Below, one piece after another: positions 7,170-14,510 of a stretch of 14,510 nucleotides of DNA. The stretch lies in NCBI GenBank assembly GCA_964648005.1, contig CAZYKR010000090.1, forward strand, positions 1-14,510, written 5' to 3'. Every line of letters begins with the position of its first letter. Position 1 is the stretch's first letter. Below the pieces are notes generated by a model. It had not been told where the DNA came from. It did not search any database and saw only the letters and a program-made list of their open reading frames with translations. The position numbers and the translations under genes were made by a program. This DNA is from JAGQTE01 sp964648005 (GTDB lineage Bacteria; Actinomycetota; Acidimicrobiia; Acidimicrobiales; Acidimicrobilacustridaceae).

Positions 7170-8948
7170 GTGTTCTCCAAGATCCTGATCGCCAACCGGG
7201 GCGAGATCGCCGTCCGGGTCATCCGCGCCTGCCAGGAGATGGGCATCGCCACGGTCGCCGTGTACTCGGACCTCGACCGCGACGCGCTGCACGTCCGTCT
7301 TGCCGACGAGGCCTACGCCCTCGGCGGCCAGACCGCGGCCGAGAGCTACCTCAACACCGAGGCCATCCTGGACGCCATCGAGCGCTCGGGCGCCGAGGCG
7401 GTGCACCCCGGCTACGGCTTCTTCTCCGAGAACACGGACTTCGCCCGCGCCATCACCGACCGCGGCGTGACGTTCATCGGTCCGCCGCCCGAGGCGATCG
7501 AGGTCATGGGCGACAAGGTGTCGAGCCGCCTCGCCGCCCAGGAGGCCGGCGTGGCCGGCGTGCCGGGGACGAACGAGTTCCTCACCGACGCGTCCGAGGT
7601 GATCGCCTTCGGCGAGGAGCACGGCTGGCCGGTCGCCATCAAGGCCGCCTACGGCGGTGGCGGGCGCGGCATGCGCGTCGTGCACAGCGCCGACGAGGCT
7701 GCCGATGCCTTCGAGTCGGCCCGCTCCGAGGCGCTCAAGGGCTTCGGCCGCGACGAGTGCTACCTCGAGCGCTACCTCACGTGGCCCCGCCACATCGAGA
7801 TGCAGGTCATCGCCGACACCCACGGCAACGCGGTGTGGGTGGGTGAGCGTGACTGCTCCTGCCAGCGTCGCCACCAGAAGCTGGTGGAGGAGAGCCCGGC
7901 ACCGGCGTTCCCCGACGAGGTGCGCCAGGCGATGGGCGCCGCCGCCGTGGCACTCACCAAGGCCACCGGCTACACCAACGCCGGCACGGTCGAGTTCTTG
8001 TACCAGGACGGCGAGTTCTACTTCCTGGAGATGAACACCCGTCTCCAGGTCGAGCACCCCGTCACCGAGATGGTGACCAGCATCGACCTGGTGCGCGAGC
8101 AGATCCGCGTCGCCGCCGGCGAACCGCTGTCGTTCTCGCAGGACGACATCGAGCGCCGCGGGCACGCCATCGAGGTCCGGGTCAACGCCGAGGATCCCGC
8201 CGGCGGCGCCTTCCTGCCGTCACCGGGGCGCATCGACAAGCTCGTCCCGCCGCAGGGCTTCGGCGTGCGCTGGGACGGCGGCTACGAGTCCGGCGACGAG
8301 GTCAGCCAGTACTACGACAACCTGATCGGCAAGCTCATCGTGTGGGGGTCCGACCGGGCCACCGCCATCGACCGAGCCCGCCGCGCCCTGCGCGAGCTGG
8401 TGGTGGACGGCGTGGCCACCACCGCACCGGCGGCCGACGCCATCTTCGCCCACTCGGACTTCGCGCAGGCCACGCACTCGACGAAGTGGGTCGAGGAGAC
8501 GCTCGACCTGTCCGGCGTGCGCGCCGAGGTCGCCCCGACGACCGACGAGGGCGAGGAGAAGGTGCGGCGCGACGTCGACGTCGAGGTCAACGGCCGCCGC
8601 TACGCCGTGCGCCTGTGGGTCCCCGAGTCGGCCATGGCGCCAGCGGCGGGCCCGGGTGCCGCAGCCGGCCGCCCCGCCGCCGCCCGACCGCGCCGCAGCG
8701 GGGGCGGTGCCGCCCTCAGCGCCGCCGGCACGGGTTCGGTGACCGTGCCGATGCAGGGCACCATCGTGAAGATCCTGGTCGAGGTGGGTCAGGCCGTCGA
8801 CGTCGGCGCCGCCGTGTGCGTGCTCGAGGCGATGAAGATGGAGAACCAGATCACGACCGACACCGCCGGCACGGTCACCGAGATCAAGGTCGCACCGGGC
8901 GACTCGGTGGGCTCCGGCGACGTCGTCATCGTCATCGATCCGGCCTGA
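7170..8948 (+). CDS. Acyl-CoA carboxylase alpha subunit (biotin carboxylase plus biotin carrier domain)
   Basis: It carboxylates its own biotin using ATP and bicarbonate, then hands the CO2 to a separate carboxyltransferase beta subunit that sets the acyl-CoA specificity. That subunit is not in the window. The 592-residue protein contains the biotin carboxylase N-domain (about 1-110, ILIANRGEIA), the ATP-grasp domain with glycine-rich loop GGGGRGM (162-168) and EMNTRLQVEHP (287-297), and the C-domain (to about 440). An Ala/Pro-rich linker (about 488-520) and a biotinyl domain with EAMKMEN (Lys556) follow. The GTG at 7170 starts exactly at the family N-terminus. A nearby ATG at 7162 is out of frame. 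No Shine-Dalgarno is seen; CATCAT (7158-7163), six bases upstream, is a weak -10 candidate. With the mutase at 13489, propionyl-CoA carboxylase is likely, but acetyl-CoA use is equally possible. Confidence 0.93.
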   Translation: MFSKILIANRGEIAVRVIRACQEMGIATVAVYSDLDRDALHVRLADEAYALGGQTAAESYLNTEAILDAIERSGAEAVHPGYGFFSENTDFARAITDRGVTFIGPPPEAIEVMGDKVSSRLAAQEAGVAGVPGTNEFLTDASEVIAFGEEHGWPVAIKAAYGGGGRGMRVVHSADEAADAFESARSEALKGFGRDECYLERYLTWPRHIEMQVIADTHGNAVWVGERDCSCQRRHQKLVEESPAPAFPDEVRQAMGAAAVALTKATGYTNAGTVEFLYQDGEFYFLEMNTRLQVEHPVTEMVTSIDLVREQIRVAAGEPLSFSQDDIERRGHAIEVRVNAEDPAGGAFLPSPGRIDKLVPPQGFGVRWDGGYESGDEVSQYYDNLIGKLIVWGSDRATAIDRARRALRELVVDGVATTAPAADAIFAHSDFAQATHSTKWVEETLDLSGVRAEVAPTTDEGEEKVRRDVDVEVNGRRYAVRLWVPESAMAPAAGPGAAAGRPAAARPRRSGGGAALSAAGTGSVTVPMQGTIVKILVEVGQAVDVGAAVCVLEAMKMENQITTDTAGTVTEIKVAPGDSVGSGDVVIVIDPA

Positions 8949-8984
8949 CCGGCCTGGCGCCGTCTGGCGCCGACGCGCCGGTCA
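8946..8984. terminator. Nested inverted repeat between convergent genes, likely two-way terminator
   Basis: TGACCGGC (8946-8953) pairs with GCCGGTCA (8977-8984). Inside, GGCGCC (8956-8961) pairs with GGCGCC (8966-8971) around a GTCT loop. The outer arms contain the stop codons of both convergent genes: the carboxylase TGA at 8946-8948 and the RDD protein TGA on the other strand at 8982-8984. There is no T-run on either side. The structure is nearly symmetrical, so it would form in both transcripts. Confidence 0.6.
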
Positions 8985-9467
8985 CCGCGTGCGCACCACG
9001 ACGGTTCCCGCCGCCTTGTCGTGCCAGGCGCGCCGCAGGCCGGACTGGTCGAGCAACGCCGTCAGCGGGATGAGCGGCTCGATCAGCGCCGTCACGCTGT
9101 TGGCGCCGAAGATCCCTGGGATCAGGCACCGGATGGCGGCCTGGCTGAACGTCGGGCGTCCACCGTTGCCGTAGCGGGCGATGCGGATCCCCACGGCCGC
9201 ACACCCGACGGTCCTGCCCCGCCAGGCCAGCAGGACCGTCTGGTAGGTGATGAACACCACGGCCTGGACGGCGACGGCCCACCACGGCGTGACGTACTCG
9301 GCGGGATCGGGGGCGGCCAGCAGGGCGGCGACCGAGGCCAGCACGAACGGCAACTGCACGATGACGGCGTCGATCAGGTAGCCGAGCGCACGCTGCCCCA
9401 TCGAGGCGATGGCGTTGACCCCGTGCGCCGGGAAGTCCTCGACGGTCGGCGCCTCACTCGGCGGCAT
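8982..9467 (-). CDS. RDD family membrane protein
   Basis: The 161-residue protein has the RDD-type layout: an Arg and Asp in the first helix region (R26 to D33, RALGYLID), further hydrophobic segments at about 34-50, 63-82 and 123-139, and the typical C-terminal HDKAAGTVVV (149-158). RDD proteins are small integral membrane proteins; some act in ion exchange, but most have no known role. Its ATG lies 14 bases inside the end of the upstream flavoprotein gene, so it is probably coupled to it. It ends in the shared inverted repeat facing the carboxylase gene. Confidence 0.85.
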   Translation of the reverse strand: MPPSEAPTVEDFPAHGVNAIASMGQRALGYLIDAVIVQLPFVLASVAALLAAPDPAEYVTPWWAVAVQAVVFITYQTVLLAWRGRTVGCAAVGIRIARYGNGGRPTFSQAAIRCLIPGIFGANSVTALIEPLIPLTALLDQSGLRRAWHDKAAGTVVVRTR

Positions 9468-10815
9468 CGGCGAGCGCCTCGGCCAGCGCCGGGTGCACGA
9501 GGAGGCTCTCCACGATGTCGGTGACCCGCAGGCCTGCGGTGACGGCCAGGGCGATCACCGAGATCAGCTCGGCGGCGTTGCGGCCGACGATCGAGCCACC
9601 GAGCACCACGCCGGTCGCCGGGTCCGAGACGATCTTCACGAACCCACGAGGGTCGTTGGCGATGAGCGCCTTGGCGTTGGCGGAGAAGGGCACCTTGGTG
9701 ACCCGGATCTTGCGGCCCTCGGCGAAGGCGTCGGCCTCGGCCAGGCCGACGTCGGCGATCTCGGGCACCGTGAAGATGGCCGACGCCGCCTTCTCGTAGT
9801 CCAGATGGCGGTGCGGCCCGCCGTGCAGGCCCATGCAGTGCTCGGCGATCTTGCGACCCTGCATCGACGCCACCGACGACAGCGGCAGCTTCCCCGACAG
9901 GTCGCCGGCGGCGTAGATGTGGGGCACGCTCGACCGACAGTTGTGGTCGACCACCACGTAGCCACCGTCGGTGTCGACCCCGGCCGCCTCCAGCCCGAGC
10001 CCGTCGGAGTTCGGCACCGAACCGACAGCGAGCAGGCAGTGGCTGCCGGTGGCCTGGCGGCCGTCGTCGCAGCGCACCGAGACCGTGCCCTCGTTCACCT
10101 CGATCGAGGTAGCCCGCGCGCCCTTGAACAACCGCACGCCCCGCTCGAGGAAGTCCTCCTCCAGCGCCGCCGCCACCTCCGGGTCCTTCTGGGGCAGCAC
10201 CTGTTGCCGGCTGACGATGAAGGTCACCTGGGAGCCGAAGGCGGAGAACATGTGGACGAACTCCACGCCCGTGACGCCCGCCCCGATCACCACGAGGTGC
10301 TCGGGGAGCTCCTCGGGCGGGTAGGCGTCGCGGGTGGAGAGCACCCGCCTGCCGTCGACGGGCGCCCAAGCGGGGATGCGGGGCCGGCTGCCGGTGGCCA
10401 GCACGATGACGTCAGCGTCCAGGTGCGTCTCGCCGTCGGTGCCGTCGACCACCACCTCGTGCGGGCCCACCAGGCGCCCCGAGCCCTGGAGGAGCGTCAC
10501 GCCCTGGCTCTCGAGCAGCCCGGTGACCGAGTGCTCCAGCCGGTTCTCGATCGACTCGATGCGCTCGCGCAGCGCCGTGAAGTCGAGCGACGCCGACACG
10601 TCGGAGATCCCCATGCCCCGCGCCGTGCGCATCAGGCCCAGCGTCTCGCCCGTGGCGATCATCGCCTTCGACGGGATGCAATCCCACAGGTGGGCGGCGC
10701 CCCCGACGATGTCGCGCTCGACCACCGTCACCTCGGCGCCGAGGCGCGCGGCGTGGGTGGCGCACTGGTTGCCGCCGGGCCCGCCCCCGATGATGACGAT
10801 GCGCTTGGGCCGCAT
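9454..10815 (-). CDS. FAD-dependent NAD(P)H reductase of the disulfide-reductase superfamily, without a redox disulfide
   Basis: The 453-residue protein has the full lipoamide dehydrogenase-like fold: FAD motif IGGGPGG (9-15), second nucleotide motif VIGAGVTGVEF (176-186), YAAGD (301-305) and a dimerisation domain ending HPALAE (441-446). The active-site region reads GGAAHLWDCIPSK (38-50). The first cysteine of the usual CxxxxC pair is Ala41 and only Cys46 remains, so it cannot be a normal lipoamide or glutathione reductase. Known relatives with this loss are mycobacterial LpdA (a quinone reductase) and soluble transhydrogenase. The second Rossmann fold has Ser-Arg (202-203) instead of an acidic residue after strand 2, suggesting NADPH (inference). 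The ATG follows the upstream stop by 10 bases, with a -10 box seven bases upstream. Confidence 0.88.
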   Translation of the reverse strand: MRPKRIVIIGGGPGGNQCATHAARLGAEVTVVERDIVGGAAHLWDCIPSKAMIATGETLGLMRTARGMGISDVSASLDFTALRERIESIENRLEHSVTGLLESQGVTLLQGSGRLVGPHEVVVDGTDGETHLDADVIVLATGSRPRIPAWAPVDGRRVLSTRDAYPPEELPEHLVVIGAGVTGVEFVHMFSAFGSQVTFIVSRQQVLPQKDPEVAAALEEDFLERGVRLFKGARATSIEVNEGTVSVRCDDGRQATGSHCLLAVGSVPNSDGLGLEAAGVDTDGGYVVVDHNCRSSVPHIYAAGDLSGKLPLSSVASMQGRKIAEHCMGLHGGPHRHLDYEKAASAIFTVPEIADVGLAEADAFAEGRKIRVTKVPFSANAKALIANDPRGFVKIVSDPATGVVLGGSIVGRNAAELISVIALAVTAGLRVTDIVESLLVHPALAEALADAAE

Positions 10816-10822
10816 GGGCGGC

Positions 10823-10828
10823 AGGCTA
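10823..10828 (-). promoter_or_regulatory. Candidate -10 for the flavoprotein gene, built from the upstream stop codon
   Basis: TAGCCT on the minus strand matches TANNNT and lies seven bases before the ATG at 10815. Its first three bases are the TAG stop codon of the DUF4499 gene. This suggests that the flavoprotein gene has its own leaderless transcript despite its operon-like position. Confidence 0.42.
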
Positions 10829-11161
10829 CTGCTCGGCGACCGGGGCCTGGTTCGCCAGCGACAGCAGCACCGGGAACCCGCAGGCGAAGGTCTCGACGGC
10901 CCAGCGAGGCGCGGAACGGGTCATGCCCAGGCTGCGCGCCTTGCGGTACGCGAAGGCGGCCTCGCCCACGTGGACGGCAGCGGTGGCGACCGCCAGCGCC
11001 TGGACCGTCCGGCGCGACGGCAACGGCACCCGGCCCCGCACCTTGTCGTAGACCGACTCGCTGGCGGCCATGGCGCTGAGCAGCACGAGCCCTGGCTGGA
11101 GGGCGAGGTACCAGGCGGCGGCGGGACGGACGAATCGATCGGCGGGGACGGGAGCGGTCAT
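10826..11161 (-). CDS. Small membrane protein resembling DUF4499 (TMEM254-like)
   Basis: The 111-residue protein has three hydrophobic helices (about 14-32, 52-72 and 87-103). It carries the pattern HVGEAAFAYRKAR (64-76) followed by WAVETFACGFPVLLSL (87-102). I recall that HxxEA...A and W..xTF..GFP..L are typical of the DUF4499 family; this assignment is from memory of the motif and moderately sure. No function is established. The ATG at 11161 has TAGGGT eight bases upstream, and the gene sits 18 bases after the acyltransferase stop and 10 bases before the flavoprotein gene. Confidence 0.78.
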   Translation of the reverse strand: MTAPVPADRFVRPAAAWYLALQPGLVLLSAMAASESVYDKVRGRVPLPSRRTVQALAVATAAVHVGEAAFAYRKARSLGMTRSAPRWAVETFACGFPVLLSLANQAPVAEQ

Positions 11162-11169
11162 GGCGTCGC

Positions 11170-11175
11170 ACCCTA
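11170..11175 (-). promoter_or_regulatory. Candidate -10 for leaderless DUF4499 mRNA
   Basis: TAGGGT on the minus strand is followed by eight bases and the ATG at 11161. It begins four bases after the acyltransferase stop codon (11180-11182). Confidence 0.42.
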
Positions 11176-11179
11176 CCGG

Positions 11180-13348
11180 TCAGCGCGCTCCGGACCAGAA
11201 GGTGTCGAGGATGACGGGCGCCAGCCAGTGCCCGACGTCGTTGGTGCGCTCGAGCGAGACGTGCAGACCGTCGGCGAGGAGCGGCGGCAACGACGGATCG
11301 GCCTCCCACGCCTCGACGTACTCGTCGTAGGGCAGCACCTCCAGCCACGGCCGATCCTGGGCCAGGTCGGCGACGATGTCGTTGAGCGCCGCCATGCGCT
11401 CGGGACGGGCGCCCCGGTACTTGCGGATCTCCACGGGCGGGTTGGCCACCCACTGGACCTGAGCGCCACCGGCGTGGAGCACATCCAGCGCCTCGGCGTA
11501 CTCCGCGGTGGCGAACTCGGTGAACGCCTCCTGGCCCGGCTCGGCGAAGGTGCCGTCGGGCAGCTCCGTATCGGTGGCGTCCCACAGGGCGGACCCGACC
11601 AGGACGACGTCGGGCTGGAACGCCTCGACCTTGGCCGCCCAGTCTTCGGCCCAGTTGCGGCACACCGCGGGCACGGACTGGGGCTGGGTCTGGGAGATGA
11701 TCTGGTCGGCGCGCAGGATGCCGCAGCCGAAGCCTGCCGACGAGAAGACCTCGAGGTCACCGTTGGCCTGCGCCCACGCCTTCAGACCCGGCGCGAAGTG
11801 CAACGCCGTGGAGTCGCCGACGATCATCACCCGCAGCGGCCGCGACGGTGACGTGACCTCCGGGATCGGCAGTGGCGACGGGGTCGTCGGCTCCGGCGCC
11901 GGCGACGCCGTCCCGACAGGTTCGATCGGGCTGGTGTCGACGGGGCCGAGGAAGTCGAGCTGGTCGGGCACGGCGCCGGGCGCCTCGGCGGACGCGGTCT
12001 CGCCCACGTCACCCGTGAGCAGCGTCGGCTGCCGGGCGGTCCCGACGTACAGCGAGGCCCCCGCGATGATCAGCGCCCCGACCGCCCCGCCGATCCGCAC
12101 GAGCGGGGCGCCGCGCACCCAGGGGCTGCGCCGCTCGCGGATCGGCATCTCCACGAAGTGGTACGACGCCGCCGCCAGCGGGATCGTGACGGCCAAGCGG
12201 ACGGCCAGCAGGGGCCAGGGGCCGAGGTCGAGGCGGTCCGGGTTCAGCCACAAGAAGATCGGCCAGTGGTACACGTACACGCCGTAGGAGATCTTGCCCA
12301 GGTACCGCAGCGGCGCGAACGAGAGCAGCCAGGCGACCGGGCTCCCTTCGACGAGGCAGGCACCGATGACCGTCGCCGACAGCACCGAGTACCCGACCAG
12401 GCCGCCGTTGTAGAGGTAGTCGTCGGTCTGCTGGGCCACGACCCAGAACAGGATCATGCCCTGCAGCGCCAGGAGGCTGGCGACGCCGAGCGCCGGCGCG
12501 GCGTTGCGGTGGGCCCACTCGGGGATGCGCAGCCGGGTGCGCCAGGCGCGCCAGTGCACGAGGACGGCGGCGAGCAGGGCGCCCGTCAGGAACTCGAGCG
12601 CCCGGGTGTCGGTGCCGTAGTACGCACGGTCGATCGACTTCGGGATCGTGAACGCCGCGAGGGCGACGATGCCCGCCAACCCGACAATGACCCACGGGAT
12701 GACCGCACGTCGCGCCTGGCGGGTCAGCCGCAAGGTGAGCAACAAGATGACGAGCAGGCCCAGGTAGAACTGCTCCTCGACCGCCAGGCTCCAGTAGTGC
12801 AACACCGGCGACGGCGTGGCGAACAGGTCGCTGTAGCTCTGCCCACTGAGCGCGAACCGCCAGTTGGCGAGCGCGAACTGCGCCGAGAGCAGGTCCCAGC
12901 TGAGCCCGCCGGAGGTCACCAACCGCTCATCGAGCAGGACGACGGCGATGGCCAGTGCGATGCCGAGCATGCCCGCCGGCAGGAGGCGCCGGGCGCGTCG
13001 GACGAAGAAGCGCTTCGGGTCGATCGCGCCGGTGTCGCGGGCCTCCATCATCAACAGCCGGGCGATCAGGAAGCCGCTGAGGGTGAAGAACGTCGACACC
13101 CCCAGGAACCCGCCCTGGGCCCAGGTGAACTCGGCGTGGAAGAGCAACACCCCGGCGACGGCCAGGGCGCGTACGCCGTCGAGCGCCGGGAAGAAGGCGG
13201 CGCGGTCGCCGACGGCGACCGAGGCCCGCTCGTGGACCCGGTGCAACCCGACACCACCGCCGTCGACCAACTCCACCCCGTCGCGCCCGACGTGCGGCCC
13301 GAGGTGCGCTGGATCGTCCGAAGCGGGAGGTGCGGGTGGAGAGGCCAT
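11180..13348 (-). CDS. Membrane acyltransferase (OafA/YrhL type) fused to a C-terminal SGNH domain
   Basis: Such proteins move acyl groups, usually acetyl, across the membrane and onto wall or surface sugars. The 722-residue product has an acyltransferase-3 domain (about 52-435) with about ten membrane helices, the FFPALDGVRALAV start, the catalytic-type His71 (LLFH), GGFLGVSTFF (79-88), SGFLI (91-95) and YWSLAVEEQFYL (185-196). A Pro/Thr/Ser-rich linker (about 455-503) follows. The SGNH hydrolase-like domain (about 505-720) has GDS (511-513, Ser513), GSALWD (585-590) and DGLH (693-696), where Asp693 and His696 would complete the triad. The domain order matches O-acetyltransferases of the OafA class. 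The first 50 residues are not family-like, so a later GTG start near residue 25 is possible. Target sugar unknown; the LCP and dehydrogenase genes make wall polymer modification plausible. Confidence 0.92.
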   Translation of the reverse strand: MASPPAPPASDDPAHLGPHVGRDGVELVDGGGVGLHRVHERASVAVGDRAAFFPALDGVRALAVAGVLLFHAEFTWAQGGFLGVSTFFTLSGFLIARLLMMEARDTGAIDPKRFFVRRARRLLPAGMLGIALAIAVVLLDERLVTSGGLSWDLLSAQFALANWRFALSGQSYSDLFATPSPVLHYWSLAVEEQFYLGLLVILLLTLRLTRQARRAVIPWVIVGLAGIVALAAFTIPKSIDRAYYGTDTRALEFLTGALLAAVLVHWRAWRTRLRIPEWAHRNAAPALGVASLLALQGMILFWVVAQQTDDYLYNGGLVGYSVLSATVIGACLVEGSPVAWLLSFAPLRYLGKISYGVYVYHWPIFLWLNPDRLDLGPWPLLAVRLAVTIPLAAASYHFVEMPIRERRSPWVRGAPLVRIGGAVGALIIAGASLYVGTARQPTLLTGDVGETASAEAPGAVPDQLDFLGPVDTSPIEPVGTASPAPEPTTPSPLPIPEVTSPSRPLRVMIVGDSTALHFAPGLKAWAQANGDLEVFSSAGFGCGILRADQIISQTQPQSVPAVCRNWAEDWAAKVEAFQPDVVLVGSALWDATDTELPDGTFAEPGQEAFTEFATAEYAEALDVLHAGGAQVQWVANPPVEIRKYRGARPERMAALNDIVADLAQDRPWLEVLPYDEYVEAWEADPSLPPLLADGLHVSLERTNDVGHWLAPVILDTFWSGAR

Positions 13349-13406
13349 GGTGCGTTCGGGCGGGGGCGGCGCCCAGCTCCGCCGGACAGGGCCGCGCCGG
13401 CGTGCG

Positions 13407-13412
13407 AATGTA
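13407..13412 (-). promoter_or_regulatory. Candidate -10 for the acyltransferase gene
   Basis: TACATT on the minus strand would give a leader of about 50 bases before the ATG at 13348. GTGC and GCAC arms (13402-13405 and 13413-13416) flank it, so it might lie within an operator. The 140-bp divergent gap holds nothing else clear besides the mutase -10. Confidence 0.33.
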
Positions 13413-13476
13413 GCACCGGGGCGGGCGACCGCCGCGTCGGGCCTGACGCCATTTCAGGTGCTTCCAGGACGTCATC

Positions 13477-13482
13477 TAGCCT
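13477..13482 (+). promoter_or_regulatory. Candidate -10 for leaderless mutase mRNA
   Basis: TAGCCT is followed by six bases and the GTG at 13489. No Shine-Dalgarno sequence precedes this start. Confidence 0.48.
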
Positions 13483-13488
13483 CGCCGT

Positions 13489-14510
<1,022 letters not shown>

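Overview
The window is 14.5 kb of very high-GC, densely packed bacterial chromosome. Codon use, the many GTG starts and the gene families present (LCP/LytR_C protein, biotin carboxylase-BCCP fusion, DUF4499 protein, RDD protein, quinone-reductase-like flavoprotein) suggest an actinobacterium, probably an Acidimicrobiia-type lineage. That placement is inference, not proof. No tRNA, rRNA, CRISPR, insertion sequence or integrase is visible. No stretch longer than about 150 bases lacks a gene.

Layout. Positions 1-2653, minus strand, hold envelope genes: the start of a secreted protein, a UDP-glucose dehydrogenase-family gene that lacks its usual C-terminal domain, and an LCP (LytR-CpsA-Psr) transferase. 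An acyl-CoA dehydrogenase (2798-3958, minus) lies back to back with pabB (3984-5039, plus). pabB converges on pabC (5050-5904, minus), which is the last gene of a tightly overlapped unit birA - small membrane protein - pabC. birA is divergent from an acyl-CoA carboxylase alpha subunit (7170-8948, plus), whose biotinyl-lysine is the expected BirA substrate. Converging on the carboxylase is a minus-strand run (13348 to 8982): an acyltransferase-SGNH fusion, a DUF4499 membrane protein, a flavoprotein reductase lacking one redox cysteine, and an RDD membrane protein. Finally, a methylmalonyl-CoA mutase starts at 13489 on the plus strand and runs off the window.

Functional links. The carboxylase (propionyl- or acetyl-CoA), BirA, methylmalonyl-CoA mutase and acyl-CoA dehydrogenase fit a fatty-acid/propionate to succinyl-CoA theme. 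pabB and pabC make 4-aminobenzoate for folate. LCP, UDP-sugar dehydrogenase and the acyltransferase fit cell-wall or exopolysaccharide decoration.

The most notable signal is not a gene. At 7 of 14 gene starts an actinobacterial -10 hexamer (TANNNT) sits exactly 6-8 bases before the ATG or GTG, which is the layout expected for leaderless mRNAs. At the acyl-CoA dehydrogenase/pabB boundary the two opposing -10 boxes share two base pairs, giving an apparent two-way leaderless promoter in a 25-bp gap. I found no clear new defence or mobile system here.
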